A stretch of DNA of 64,000 nt, from assembly GCA_910580195.1 (NCBI GenBank), contig CAJTWA010000021.1, positions 5,529-69,528 on the forward strand, read 5' to 3'. Shown here in pieces: positions 17,820-26,550 of the stretch. The position numbers and the translations under genes were made by a program. A model generated the notes under the pieces. It ran no database searches and was not told the origin of the DNA. It saw only the letters and a list, made by a program, of their open reading frames with translations. Source of the stretch: an uncultured Lachnospiraceae bacterium. GTDB lineage: Bacteria; Bacillota; Clostridia; Lachnospirales; Lachnospiraceae. Position 1 is the first letter of the stretch, and every line of letters begins with the position of its first letter.

Positions 17820-19418
17820 ATGGGAATCTACTTAAATCCGGGAAATGAACAGTTTAAGGCTTCTGCCAATTCTGAATTGTATGTGGATAAGACAGAACTT
17901 ATCACATATACCAACAGCCGTATTGGAAAAGAAAGGCCGTTGATCTGTTCCAGCAGGCCAAGAAGGTTTGGGAAAACAATGGCAATCACAATGCTTGCGG
18001 CGTATTACAGCAAAGGATGCCATTCGGAACAATTATTTGCAGGGCTCCGGATTAGCCAAAATGAGTTTTTTAAAACCCATTTAAACCAATATCATGTAAT
18101 TTTCCTAGACATCCAATGGATGTACGGAAATGCACTGGAAGAAATGAAAAGGAACCCTTCCGTCCAAGTGATAAGTTATATCCAAGAGGAGGTAATTGCA
18201 GAATTAAGGAAAGCATTTCCGGGATGTGTGAAAGATTCGGACGTTTCTTTGCCATCTGTATTGGCGAATATCAATGCTCAGGAAAAAGAACAGTTTATCA
18301 TTATGATTGATGAATGGGACTGCTTGTTCCGTGAGGATAAAAATAATGAAAAACTACAAAAAGAATACATTAATCTGCTTTGGGGATTGTTTAAGGGGGC
18401 GCCGTCAGGAGCTTTTTTAAAGCTGGCCTACATCACGGGAATTTTGCCAATAAAGAAATACGGAACGCAGTCTGCCCTGAATAATTTCCGGGAGCATACG
18501 ATGGTAAGCCCAAGGCAAATGGCAGAGTATGTTGGGTTTACAGAAACAGAGGTAAAGGAACTCTGCAAAATATGCAGGATGCCCTTTGGGGAAATGCAAA
18601 GGTGGTACGATGGGTATTATTTTGAAGCAGCCGGGCATGTGTATAGCCCGAATTCTGTTATTGAGGCGGTTGACAGCAGGAAATTTGGGAATTATTGGTC
18701 TGGGACAGAAACTTATGAAGGCCTTAAGATGTATATTGCCATGGATTTTGATGGGCTAAGGCAGTTGGTTGTGGACATGCTGGGAGGGCAGCGGTGCAGT
18801 ATTGATGTGGAATCTTTCCAAAATGACATAACCTCCTTCCATTCTGCGGATGATGTGGTTACGCTGCTCATCCATATGGGGTATCTGGCTTATGATAGTA
18901 AGGAAGAAAAGGTTTTTATCCCAAATGAAGAAGTGAGGGGCGTATTCTTACGTGCAGTGAAAAATGATGGATGGGAGGAAGTGACAAAAGCAATCAAGAC
19001 GTCAGAAGCATTGCTTCAGGCGACGTTGTCTATGGATGAAAAGGCCGTGGCGCAGATGGTGCAGGAAGTCCATATGCAGAATACATCCAGCCTTGCATAT
19101 AACAATGAAATTTCACTGAGCAGTGTGATTGCCTTGGCATATTACACTGCCTGTAAAGATTATACCATAATCAGGGAATTGCCGGCAGGGAATGGATTTG
19201 CCGATATGGTATTTCTTCCTAGGCGTGCATCTTCGAAACCGGCGTTGGTGCTAGAATTAAAATGGGATAAAACCGCGGAAGGGGCAATCAGACAGATTAA
19301 GGAAAAGAACTATGTTTCTGCATTGAAAGAGTATAAAGGGAACCTGTTGCTTGTCGGAATCAATTATGAAAAAAGGAACAAAAAGCATCAATGTAAAATA
19401 GAAAAGTTTGAAATGTAA
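17820..19418 (+). CDS. AAA-ATPase-like / PD-(D/E)XK nuclease protein (DUF1703 type)
   Basis: The product has 532 residues. The N-terminal AAA-ATPase-like domain carries the family variant of Walker A (RPRRFGKTMAI) near residue 46 and a Walker B-like IIMIDEWD. The C-terminal PD-(D/E)XK domain shows GFADMVFLP ... ALVLELKWDK, with the D and E-x-K catalytic set intact, then the helix AIRQIKEKNY. The family is abundant in gut Clostridia and Bacteroides, with proposed mobile or defence links but no settled role. ATG 17820 is chosen because the frame before it overlaps the MATE gene. The ribosome site is weak (GGGGGCG). Confidence 0.9.
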   Translation: MGIYLNPGNEQFKASANSELYVDKTELITYTNSRIGKERPLICSSRPRRFGKTMAITMLAAYYSKGCHSEQLFAGLRISQNEFFKTHLNQYHVIFLDIQWMYGNALEEMKRNPSVQVISYIQEEVIAELRKAFPGCVKDSDVSLPSVLANINAQEKEQFIIMIDEWDCLFREDKNNEKLQKEYINLLWGLFKGAPSGAFLKLAYITGILPIKKYGTQSALNNFREHTMVSPRQMAEYVGFTETEVKELCKICRMPFGEMQRWYDGYYFEAAGHVYSPNSVIEAVDSRKFGNYWSGTETYEGLKMYIAMDFDGLRQLVVDMLGGQRCSIDVESFQNDITSFHSADDVVTLLIHMGYLAYDSKEEKVFIPNEEVRGVFLRAVKNDGWEEVTKAIKTSEALLQATLSMDEKAVAQMVQEVHMQNTSSLAYNNEISLSSVIALAYYTACKDYTIIRELPAGNGFADMVFLPRRASSKPALVLELKWDKTAEGAIRQIKEKNYVSALKEYKGNLLLVGINYEKRNKKHQCKIEKFEM

Positions 19419-19627
19419 CTGTGTGGCTTAGGGCGTGCTTTGGAATTCATCCCCATGCTCTGCATTTCCCGCTTCGTGTGGGATTCGCCTCACCCAATTT
19501 TAGCCAAGGGAACCTGCTGCATCCCTCCAAAAAAATTTTTGGATAAATTCCCACCCAACCATATCTAATGGCAGTCCTGCCATGTTTTCCAGCCATGCAT
19601 TTAAAATACTTCCCGCCCAAATGCAGC
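19419..19627. other. Intergenic, nothing recognised
   Basis: Between the AAA/nuclease gene and the terminator at 19628 there is no supported gene. Confidence 0.4.
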
Positions 19628-19673
19628 AAGGGCTGCCCCGATTCGCAAGTAACCCGGGGCAGCCCTTCTTTGT
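19628..19673 (+). terminator. Strong terminator hairpin
   Basis: AAGGGCTGCCCCG (19628-19640) pairs perfectly with CGGGGCAGCCCTT (19655-19667), followed by a T-rich tail (CTTTGTATT). Confidence 0.75.
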
Positions 19674-19711
19674 ATTCTTGCCTGCCGCCGCAAATCCCTT
19701 TTTATATACCA

Positions 19712-19753
19712 TTGACATCCTATATACTGTGTGGTACGATATATATAGAAAGG
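19712..19753 (+). promoter_or_regulatory. PadR operon promoter with AT-rich dyad
   Basis: TTGACA (19712-19717), 17 bp, TACGAT (19735-19740). CTATATAC and GATATATATAG flank the spacer and -10 as an imperfect dyad, the type of site PadR repressors bind. Confidence 0.65.
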
Positions 19754-19762
19754 AGAAGCTAC

Positions 19763-20104
19763 ATGCCAAATATAGAAGACTGGAAATCGCAAATCAAGCG
19801 CGGCACGCTGGAATTTTGCATTATGCTGATGATGGAGCAAAGGCCATGCTACGGCTACGAGATTATCAGCCAACTGGAACAATACCCAATGCTTGCAGCA
19901 AAAGAGAGCACCATCTACCCCTTGCTCCGCAGGCTCCTCAAGGAAGAATACCTGACGTCCACATGGAAAGAAACAACAGAAGGCCTCCCGCCCCGGAAAT
20001 ATTACAACATTACAGCCAAGGGGAAGGAATATCTGGACGCCATGAATCAGGAATGGGGGAATTTGCTGGCTGCAATATCAGAATTAAATGGAAAGGACGG
20101 ATAG
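19763..20104 (+). CDS. PadR-family transcriptional regulator
   Basis: The 113-residue product is a PadR winged helix: GTLEFCIMLMMEQRPCYGYEI, then ESTIYPLLRRLLKEEYL, then the wing PPRKYYNITAKGKEYL, and a short C-terminal helix for dimerisation. ATG 19763 follows AAAGGAG. It is one base away from the DUF1700 gene, a pairing typical of Firmicutes in which the PadR protein represses the operon. Confidence 0.92.
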   Translation: MPNIEDWKSQIKRGTLEFCIMLMMEQRPCYGYEIISQLEQYPMLAAKESTIYPLLRRLLKEEYLTSTWKETTEGLPPRKYYNITAKGKEYLDAMNQEWGNLLAAISELNGKDG

Positions 20105-20105
20105 C

Positions 20106-20669
20106 ATGAATACGTTATTAGAAAATTATCTGGAACAAATAGACAGATACTTAAAGGCAATGCCAATCTCAGAACGGACGGACATTGTAAAAGAAATCAA
20201 AAGTGAAATGCAGGAGCTGGAATTACAAAATGTCCCGCCTGAGCAAATCATAGGGCGGCTGGGCAGCCCCAAAGAATTGGCAAAGGCATATCTGGGGGAT
20301 TCCATTGCAAAAGACAGCGAATTCAGCTGGAAAAAACTTGGCGCCCTCCTTGCATTTTACAGCATGGCAGGCCTTGGCGGGATGTTTGTCATCCCTATAG
20401 CCAGTGTGCTTTCCGTAGGCCTGCTGTTTTCTGGTATCATTGCGCCGCTGGCAGGAATCCTGAAATTTACAGGCTTTTTGCTGGGGTTCCAAGTGCCCTT
20501 CGTGATGTTCCGATTAGGATCTTATGAAGCTGCGCCGCCCATCGCCCTGCTTCTTTCCGTCCTCATGGGCGCCTTGTTCCTGCTTGCAGGAAGGGCATTA
20601 TGGAAACTTATGCTGGGATATGTGCAGAAAGTCAGCAGAAAGCATAAGGAACTGAGAATGGAAATGTGA
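20106..20669 (+). CDS. DUF1700 (HAAS-domain) membrane protein
   Basis: The 187-residue protein has an N-terminal helical HAAS domain (YLEQIDRYLKAMPISERTDIVKEIKSEM, with GSPKELAKAYL), then about four membrane segments. ATG 20106 has the ribosome site GGAAAGGA; ATG 20088 would overlap PadR further and lacks one. Family members sit beside PadR regulators and are thought to act in membrane stress or sensing, but the function is unproven. Confidence 0.87.
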   Translation: MNTLLENYLEQIDRYLKAMPISERTDIVKEIKSEMQELELQNVPPEQIIGRLGSPKELAKAYLGDSIAKDSEFSWKKLGALLAFYSMAGLGGMFVIPIASVLSVGLLFSGIIAPLAGILKFTGFLLGFQVPFVMFRLGSYEAAPPIALLLSVLMGALFLLAGRALWKLMLGYVQKVSRKHKELRMEM

Positions 20670-21087
20670 ATCCTGTGGAACATCAGTTACATAGCCCGTG
20701 ATGCACCTGATGTTCGGACGGCCCCCAAAAAAAGAAAAATTCTGGGCACTATTTGAAAATTATGCCTGAACAGTCCCTAAGTGGGACGGAAGGCATGGAA
20801 GTTACCCGAGCGTGTTTGAAAAACCATTCCCGCCATCTGCCTCCCCTGCTTTGCGCGATATTTGGCAACTCATCCGGCCAACGGTGCTATTACTCCGGCG
20901 GTTAAATATCGACGTTTTTACTTGCCTAAATTTCAATCTGTTGCGTTGCCATCCGTTGACGTAGCCCCGCTACGCCGCCTTCTTCCTATATTTTTGCTGT
21001 AACGCTAAGCCCTGCCCTTCTGCCTGCCGATATACGGATCAACCAAGCATTTTATGGAAGCAGCAACAGCAGATGGGAGGAATGGAA
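20670..21087. other. Intergenic with hairpins, no gene
   Basis: GAACATCAG and CTGATGTTC (about 20688-20725) form a terminator-like stem after DUF1700. A compact hairpin GTAGCCCCGCTAC lies at 20961-20973 in a GC-rich REP-like stretch. No open frame is convincing. Confidence 0.45.
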
Positions 21088-21834
21088 ATGAACATAGCCA
21101 GCACACAGCCCAGCCGGGAGAAAGCAGGGAAAAGCGGATTAACCGTTGATATCAGCCAAATCATCCGTAATTTCACCGGGGCAGAAACCGATGATAGCAA
21201 AAAATCCGTTTTGCAGAAGCTATTAGAGCCAAAAGAGATAGACGACAGTGAAAAAGAAGCCAAGAAAGCCCTAGAGATTGCCAAGAAAATTGCCAGAGGG
21301 GATTCCGTAACCCCCGAAGAGAAGCAATTTTTAATGCGGGCCAATCCCCAGCTTGCCCAGATGGCAGAGCTTGCCCGGAAAGAGGGCCAGCGGATAAAAA
21401 GCGCATTGCAGCAGGCCTCTTCCAAAGAGGAGCAGCAGACAATCGTCCAGCAGGCCTACCAGCAGGTTTCAGAAGTAACCAAATCCAACCCCCAGTTTGG
21501 GATGCTCTTAGGCGAAGCCGTCAAATCAGCCATCCAAGAAGCCCAAGAAGACCCCAAGTGCCAGAATAAGCCTGAAACCGAAGAAGATACGGACCCCGCC
21601 GCGTCCCAAAGCCCAACAGGGCAGCCCCAAGGCAGAATATCCCCAAACCAAACAGGGCAGCCCCAAGGCAGAATATCCCCAAACCAAACAGGGCAGCCCC
21701 AAAGCAGGGTATCCCAAGTCCCAAGCCCCATAGCCGCCTCGCCGGAACAATCCGCCCTCATGGACCAGCAAGACGAAATCCTAGGCCAATTTTACCCAGA
21801 AGAATGGGTTTCCATGCTAGACTGCAAAGGATAA
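21088..21834 (+). CDS. Gln-rich hypothetical protein with 12-residue repeats
   Basis: The product has ~248 residues from ATG 21088, 7 nt after GGGAGG. The first 165 residues are helical and charged (DISQIIRNFTG ... SVTPEEKQFLMRANPQLAQMAELARKEGQ). Three repeats of TGQPQGRISPNQ then form a flexible linker, followed by a short conserved-looking C-terminus (LMDQQDEILGQFYPEEW). No signal peptide or domain is recognised. A hairpin similar to one behind the gene at 52028 follows it. Confidence 0.72.
   Translation: MNIASTQPSREKAGKSGLTVDISQIIRNFTGAETDDSKKSVLQKLLEPKEIDDSEKEAKKALEIAKKIARGDSVTPEEKQFLMRANPQLAQMAELARKEGQRIKSALQQASSKEEQQTIVQQAYQQVSEVTKSNPQFGMLLGEAVKSAIQEAQEDPKCQNKPETEEDTDPAASQSPTGQPQGRISPNQTGQPQGRISPNQTGQPQSRVSQVPSPIAASPEQSALMDQQDEILGQFYPEEWVSMLDCKG
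21616..21723 (+). repeat. Three tandem 36-bp in-frame repeats
   Basis: Units begin at 21616, 21652 and 21688. The first two are identical and the third is diverged at its end. Each codes for a TGQPQ-R-S-type 12-mer. Confidence 0.85.
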
Positions 21835-21884
21835 TCCCGCACCTCCCCACGTTCCATTGGACATTCACCACATGCCAATACCCA

Positions 21885-21918
21885 GCAGTTCTGGGCAGGC
21901 GCCCCTCCCCAGAACTGC
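21885..21918 (+). terminator. Hairpin after the Gln-rich gene
   Basis: GCAGTTCTGGG (21885-21895) pairs perfectly with CCCAGAACTGC (21908-21918). There is no tight T run, so termination is possible but not certain. Its flanks match sequence near 53115-53320. Confidence 0.5.
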
Positions 21919-21990
21919 GTCCTACCCACATCAATCTTTTCCCTCAAAAACCTCCCCCTTCCACGCCAAAAACTTTTTTAAATTTACCCC

Positions 21991-22019
21991 TTGCAATCTC
22001 CAATCTTTTGCATTATAAT
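21991..22019 (+). promoter_or_regulatory. Main promoter of the S10-spc operon
   Basis: TTGCAA (21991-21996), 17 bp, perfect TATAAT (22014-22019). It is the only strong promoter seen before infA at 35 kb. Confidence 0.8.
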
Positions 22020-22110
22020 AATACCTGCTGTGGCATGATAGCAATGAAGCGCGAGGTTGCTGCCCCAAATGGCAGGTTTTTCCGTGGAGCGAATGTCAAG
22101 TTAAGAAACT

Positions 22111-22234
22111 GGCGACAAGTCACTGTATCACAACAAAGGATCTGCAAAGGCAGAGCCGTGTGGGGCATATACGACACACACGGAGAAGTGTACAGTCACC
22201 GCTTGTCGTACTGAAGTGAAGTGCGAAAAGGAGG
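22111..22234 (+). promoter_or_regulatory. Structured S10-operon leader
   Basis: The ~220-nt leader holds nested stems: CGACAAG (22113-22119) with CTTGTCG (22202-22208), ACTGTA (22122-22127) with TACAGT (22191-22196), CTGC-AAAG-GCAG, and CCGTGTG (22156-22162) with CACACGG (22177-22183). The outer stem closes just before the ribosome site AAAGGAGG (22227-22234). It is a candidate for ribosomal-protein autoregulation; the ligand is unknown. Confidence 0.55.
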
Positions 22235-22245
22235 CGGCTTTTTTT

Positions 22246-22563
22246 ATGGCAAGTCAAGTAATGAGAATCACGCTGAAGGCATACGACCATCAGTTGGTGG
22301 ATGCATCTGCAAAGAAAATTATCGAAACTGTGAAAAAGAATGGCTCACAGGTGAGCGGCCCGGTGCCACTCCCCACCAAAAGGGAAGTAGTGACAATCTT
22401 AAGGGCAGTCCACAAATATAAGGACTCAAGGGAACAGTTTGAGCAGAGGACCCACAAGAGGCTCATTGATATCATCACACCGACCCAGAAGACGGTGGAT
22501 GCGCTCTCAAGGCTGGAGATGCCGGCAGGCGTGTACATTGATATCAAAATGAAAAATAAGTAG
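22246..22563 (+). CDS. rpsJ: 30S ribosomal protein S10
   Basis: The 105-residue product starts MASQVMRITLKAYDHQLVD, includes the conserved GPVPLPTKREVVTIL segment, and ends with GVYIDIKMKNK. ATG 22246 is chosen over an upstream in-frame start because AAAGGAGG lies 11 nt before it and the length fits. S10 also works in NusB/NusE antitermination. It is the first gene of the operon. Confidence 0.97.
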   Translation: MASQVMRITLKAYDHQLVDASAKKIIETVKKNGSQVSGPVPLPTKREVVTILRAVHKYKDSREQFEQRTHKRLIDIITPTQKTVDALSRLEMPAGVYIDIKMKNK

Positions 22564-22679
22564 GCAAACAGTCCTGAAGGGCTTCATATAGAAATGTATA
22601 AGCTGTTCTAGGATGAACGGTTCCGCTGCCCGCACTGGGCATGAAGCGTTCCGCTGTAGAGTAAACAGGAGGGAAAGAA

Positions 22680-23357
22680 ATGAAGAAAGCGATTTTAGCA
22701 ACAAAAGTCGGAATGACCCAAATCTTCCATACAGACGGGAGTTTAATCCCGGTTACTGTACTTGAAGCAGGGCCTTGCGTCGTAACGCAGGTTAAGACGG
22801 AAGAAAACGATGGGTACAGCGCAGTCCAAGTTGGTTTTGTGGACAAGAAGGAAAGGATTGTCAACAGGGACGCCAACGGGAAGAAAGAAATCAGGCGCAG
22901 GCATGGCGTGACAAAGGCAGAAATGGGGCATTTCAAGAAGGCCGGCGTAACGGGCAAGAGGTATGTAAGGGAATTTAAGTTTGAAAATGCTGCAGACTAC
23001 AATCTGGCAGATGAGATTAAAGCTGATATTTTTGCAGAAGGCGACAAGGTAGACGCAACTGCAATCTCCAAAGGGAAAGGGTTCCAAGGCGCAATCAAGC
23101 GCCACGGCCAGCACAGGGGGCCTATGACCCATGGTTCCAAGTTCCACCGCCACCAAGGTTCCAACGGCGCATGTTCCAGCCCCAGCAGGGTATTTAAGGG
23201 CAAAGGCATGCCGGGCCATATGGGCGCTGTCAGGGTAACCGTACAGAACCTTGAGATTGTCAGGGTGGATGCAGAGAACAACCTGCTTTTGGTAAAAGGT
23301 TCCGTCCCGGGGCCGAAGAAATCTTTGGTAACCATCAAAGAAACTGTAAAGCAGTAA
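22680..23357 (+). CDS. rplC: 50S ribosomal protein L3
   Basis: The 225-residue L3 starts MKKAILATKVGMTQIF and has the long basic loop GAIKRHGQHRGPMTHGSKFHR that reaches the peptidyl-transferase region. Ribosome site GGAGGGAAAG. The 116-bp gap after rpsJ holds no gene. Followed 21 bp on by rplD. Confidence 0.98.
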   Translation: MKKAILATKVGMTQIFHTDGSLIPVTVLEAGPCVVTQVKTEENDGYSAVQVGFVDKKERIVNRDANGKKEIRRRHGVTKAEMGHFKKAGVTGKRYVREFKFENAADYNLADEIKADIFAEGDKVDATAISKGKGFQGAIKRHGQHRGPMTHGSKFHRHQGSNGACSSPSRVFKGKGMPGHMGAVRVTVQNLEIVRVDAENNLLLVKGSVPGPKKSLVTIKETVKQ

Positions 23358-23378
23358 GGATGAAAGGAGGGCTTAACA

Positions 23379-23999
23379 ATGGCTAATGTAGCTGTTTATA
23401 ATATGGAAGGCAATGAAGTTGGCAGCATGGAACTGAGCGATGCAGTGTTCGGCGCCAAGATTAGCGAGCACTTGGTGCATATGGCAGTCGTACAGTATCT
23501 TGCCAATAAGCGTCAGGGGACACAGAAAGCAAAGACGCGCGCTGAAGTCCGCGGCGGCGGGAGGAAACCGTGGAAGCAGAAAGGGACTGGGCATGCAAGG
23601 CAGGGTTCCATCCGTGCGCCCCAGTGGAAAGGCGGCGGCGTGGTATTCGCCCCCACCCCAAGGGATTATTCCTTTAAGATGAATAAGAAGGAAAAGAGGG
23701 CAGCGCTGAAATCCGTGCTGACATCCAAGGTAAACGACAGCAAATTCATCGTATTGGATGAGCTGAAATTAGACGAAATCAAAACGAAGCGTTTTGTAGA
23801 AATTTTAAACAACCTGAAAGTGCAGAAGGCGCTTGTAGTCTTAAACGATACCGACCAGAACGTCATCCTTTCCGCAAGGAACGTCCCGAAGGTAAAAACT
23901 GCACAGACAAACACGATTAACGTTTATGATATCCTGAAATATGACACCGTGGTAATCACCAAAGACGCGGTGGCAACGATTGAGGAGGTGTATGCATAA
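23379..23999 (+). CDS. rplD: 50S ribosomal protein L4
   Basis: The 206-residue L4 shows the tunnel loop TRAEVRGGGRKPWKQKGTGH and the downstream GVVFAPTPRDYS. In other bacteria L4 represses the S10 operon, so it is the first candidate to bind the leader at 22111. It overlaps rplW at TAATG. Confidence 0.98.
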   Translation: MANVAVYNMEGNEVGSMELSDAVFGAKISEHLVHMAVVQYLANKRQGTQKAKTRAEVRGGGRKPWKQKGTGHARQGSIRAPQWKGGGVVFAPTPRDYSFKMNKKEKRAALKSVLTSKVNDSKFIVLDELKLDEIKTKRFVEILNNLKVQKALVVLNDTDQNVILSARNVPKVKTAQTNTINVYDILKYDTVVITKDAVATIEEVYA

Positions 24000-24298
24000 T
24001 GGCAAATATACAGTACTATGATGTCATCCTAAAACCGGTCATTACTGAAAAGAGCATGCGGCTTATGGGCGAAAAGCAGTATACATTTTTAGTACACCCA
24101 GAAGCCAACAAGACCATGATTAAAGGCGCGGTTGAGCAGATGTTTGAAGGCACGAAGGTAAAAAAGGTAAACACCATGAACATCGGCGGCAAGAAGAAAA
24201 GAAGGGGCATGACGGTAGGGAAGACTGCGAAAACCAAGAAAGCAATCGTTCAGTTGACAGAGGACAGCAAGGAAATTGAAATTTTTGCTGGTTTATAG
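23999..24298 (+). CDS. rplW: 50S ribosomal protein L23
   Basis: The 99-residue L23 has the typical start (YYDVILKPVITEKSM), TFLVHPEANK, and VNTMNIGGKKKRRG. L23 sits at the tunnel exit and docks trigger factor and SRP. It is coupled to rplD by a one-base overlap. Confidence 0.98.
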   Translation: MANIQYYDVILKPVITEKSMRLMGEKQYTFLVHPEANKTMIKGAVEQMFEGTKVKKVNTMNIGGKKKRRGMTVGKTAKTKKAIVQLTEDSKEIEIFAGL

Positions 24299-24312
24299 AA
24301 AGGAGATAAATC

Positions 24313-25158
24313 ATGGGAATTAAGACATATAACCCATATACACCTTCCAGAAGGAATATGACTGGTTCTGATTTCTCTGAAATTACGAAGAAAAAACCAG
24401 AGAAATCCCTGTTGGTTTCCTTACAGAAAAAATCTGGCCGCAACAACCAAGGGAAAATCACCGTAAGGCACCGCGGCGGCGGCTCCAGAAGGAAATATAG
24501 GATTATTGATTTTAAGAGAGATAAAAAAGACGGCATCCCCGCAAAAGTAGTCGGGATTGAATACGACCCGAACAGGTCTGCAAACATTGCATTGCTTGCC
24601 TATGCAGACGGGGCAAAAGCATATATCATCGCACCGGAAGGGCTGACAGACGGCATGAAAGTCATGAGCGGCCCGGAAGCGGAAGTAAGGGTTGGGAACT
24701 GCCTGCCGCTGGAAAACATCCCGGTTGGTACACAGGTCCACAACATCGAATTAATCCCCGGCAAGGGTGGGCAGCTTGTCCGTTCCGCTGGGACCAGCGC
24801 ACAGTTAATGGCAAAGGAAGGGAGATATGCGACACTTAGGCTTCCCTCCGGAGAAATGAGGATGGTGCCGATTGGCTGCCGTGCAACGGTAGGCGTAGTA
24901 GGCAACGGCGACCACAACCTGATTAAAATCGGTAAGGCAGGGCGCAAGCGCCATATGGGTATCCGCCCAACCGTCCGCGGTTCTGTTATGAACCCCAACG
25001 ACCATCCGCACGGCGGCGGCGAAGGCAAGACTGGTATCGGACGCCCAGGCCCATCTACCCCATGGGGCAAGCCTGCACTTGGCTTAAAGACCAGGAAGAA
25101 AAACAAAGCAAGCAATAAGCTTATCGTAAGGAGAAGAGACGGTAGGGCTTTGAAATAA
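24313..25158 (+). CDS. rplB: 50S ribosomal protein L2
   Basis: The 281-residue L2 has GRNNQGKITVRHRGGG near the N-terminus, and the C-terminal RGSVMNPNDHPHGGGEGKTG with the functionally important His in the peptidyl-transferase region. Ribosome site AAAGGAG. Usual length. Confidence 0.98.
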   Translation: MGIKTYNPYTPSRRNMTGSDFSEITKKKPEKSLLVSLQKKSGRNNQGKITVRHRGGGSRRKYRIIDFKRDKKDGIPAKVVGIEYDPNRSANIALLAYADGAKAYIIAPEGLTDGMKVMSGPEAEVRVGNCLPLENIPVGTQVHNIELIPGKGGQLVRSAGTSAQLMAKEGRYATLRLPSGEMRMVPIGCRATVGVVGNGDHNLIKIGKAGRKRHMGIRPTVRGSVMNPNDHPHGGGEGKTGIGRPGPSTPWGKPALGLKTRKKNKASNKLIVRRRDGRALK

Positions 25159-25185
25159 CAGGACAGTATTTTAGGAGGTTGAATT

Positions 25186-25467
25186 ATGGGTCGTTCATTA
25201 AAAAAAGGACCATTTGCTGATGCAAGCTTATTGAAAAAAGTAGATGCCATGAACGCAGCAGGTGAAAAGAGCGTGATTAAGACATGGTCACGCCGTTCCA
25301 CCATTTTCCCGCAGTTCGTAGGCCATACATTTGCGGTGCATGACGGACGCAAGCATGTGCCGGTATATGTGACAGAAGACATGGTTGGCCATAAGCTGGG
25401 AGAGTTCGTTGCAACAAGGACTTACCGCGGGCACGGAAAAGACGAGAAAAAGTCAAGGGTCCGTTAA
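25186..25467 (+). CDS. rpsS: 30S ribosomal protein S19
   Basis: The 93-residue S19 starts MGRSLKKGPFAD and has the signature KTWSRRSTIFPQFVGHTFAVH. It lies in the 30S head near S13. Ribosome site AGGAGG; rplV follows after 29 bp. Confidence 0.98.
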   Translation: MGRSLKKGPFADASLLKKVDAMNAAGEKSVIKTWSRRSTIFPQFVGHTFAVHDGRKHVPVYVTEDMVGHKLGEFVATRTYRGHGKDEKKSRVR

Positions 25468-25496
25468 TCAAAAGAATCTGAAAGGAGGTTTCATCC

Positions 25497-25883
25497 ATGG
25501 CAAAGGGACACAGAAGTCAAATTAAGAGAGAAAGAAATGCGAACAAGGATACCAGGCCAAAGGCAAAATTATCTTATGCCCGGGTATCTGTCCAGAAAGC
25601 ATGTTTCGTGTTAGATGCAATCCGTGGGAAAGATGTAAGGTCAGCCCTTGCAATCTTGGAATACAGCCCAAGGTATGCGTCCAGCCTGATAGAAAAGCTG
25701 TTAAAATCTGCAATTGCAAACGCAGAGAACAACAACGGCATGAATACAGAAAACCTTTACATTGCAGAGTGCTATGCAAACAAAGGGCCGACAATGAAGA
25801 GAGTTAAACCGAGGGCACAAGGGAGAGCTTACAGGATCGAAAAGAGAACGAGCCACATCACAATTGTGCTTGATGAAAGATAG
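25497..25883 (+). CDS. rplV: 50S ribosomal protein L22
   Basis: The 128-residue L22 has the N-terminal Clostridia form (MAKGHRSQIKRERN), then LSYARVSVQKACFVLDAIRG, and the tunnel beta hairpin KRVKPRAQGRAYRI. It lines the exit tunnel. Ribosome site AAAGGAGG. Confidence 0.98.
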   Translation: MAKGHRSQIKRERNANKDTRPKAKLSYARVSVQKACFVLDAIRGKDVRSALAILEYSPRYASSLIEKLLKSAIANAENNNGMNTENLYIAECYANKGPTMKRVKPRAQGRAYRIEKRTSHITIVLDER

Positions 25884-25893
25884 GAGGGCAAAC

Positions 25894-26550
25894 ATGGGAC
25901 AGAAAGTGAATCCTCATGGTTTAAGAGTTGGAATTATCAAAGACTGGGACTCTAAATGGTATGCAGAAGCAGATTTCGCAGATTTCTTAATTGAAGACTA
26001 CAATATCAGGAAATTCCTGAAAAAGAAGCTGTATGCATCCGGGGTTTCCAAAATTGAAATTGAACGGGCTTCAGACCGGGTAAAAGTAATCCTCTATACC
26101 GCAAAGCCGGGCGTTGTCATCGGCAAAGGCGGCGCAGAGATTGAGAAGGTAAAGGCAGAACTCCAGAAATTCACAGATAAAAAATTAGTCGTAGACATCA
26201 AGGAAGTAAAAAGGCCGGATAAGGATGCCCAGCTTGTAGCAGAGAACATTGCGCTCCAGTTAGAGAACCGTGTTTCTTTCCGCCGGGCAATGAAATCCTG
26301 CATGGGCAGGAGCATGAAGGCAGGGGCATTGGGAATCAAGAGCTCCGTTTCCGGGCGTCTGGGCGGCGCCGATATGGCACGTACGGAATTCTACAGTGAA
26401 GGGACCATCCCACTCCAGACATTAAGAGCAGACATCGACTATGGATTCGCCGAAGCAGATACCACTTACGGCAAAGTAGGGGTTAAGGTATGGATTTATA
26501 AAGGCGAAATCCTTCCAACAAAAGAAACAAAGGAAGGGAGCGATAAATAA
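25894..26550 (+). CDS. rpsC: 30S ribosomal protein S3
   Basis: The 218-residue S3 starts MGQKVNPHGLRVGIIKDWDS at ATG 25894, after AGGAGGG. It carries a KH domain (VVIGKGGAEIEKVK) and the C-terminal domain SGRLGGADMARTE. S3 lines the mRNA entry channel. It overlaps rplP by one base. Confidence 0.98.
   Translation: MGQKVNPHGLRVGIIKDWDSKWYAEADFADFLIEDYNIRKFLKKKLYASGVSKIEIERASDRVKVILYTAKPGVVIGKGGAEIEKVKAELQKFTDKKLVVDIKEVKRPDKDAQLVAENIALQLENRVSFRRAMKSCMGRSMKAGALGIKSSVSGRLGGADMARTEFYSEGTIPLQTLRADIDYGFAEADTTYGKVGVKVWIYKGEILPTKETKEGSDK

Noticed and set aside
21456..21771. Minus-strand frames with repeats such as GCPVWFGDILPW
   Set aside because: Complement of the 36-bp in-frame repeats of the plus-strand gene; not an independent repeat protein.
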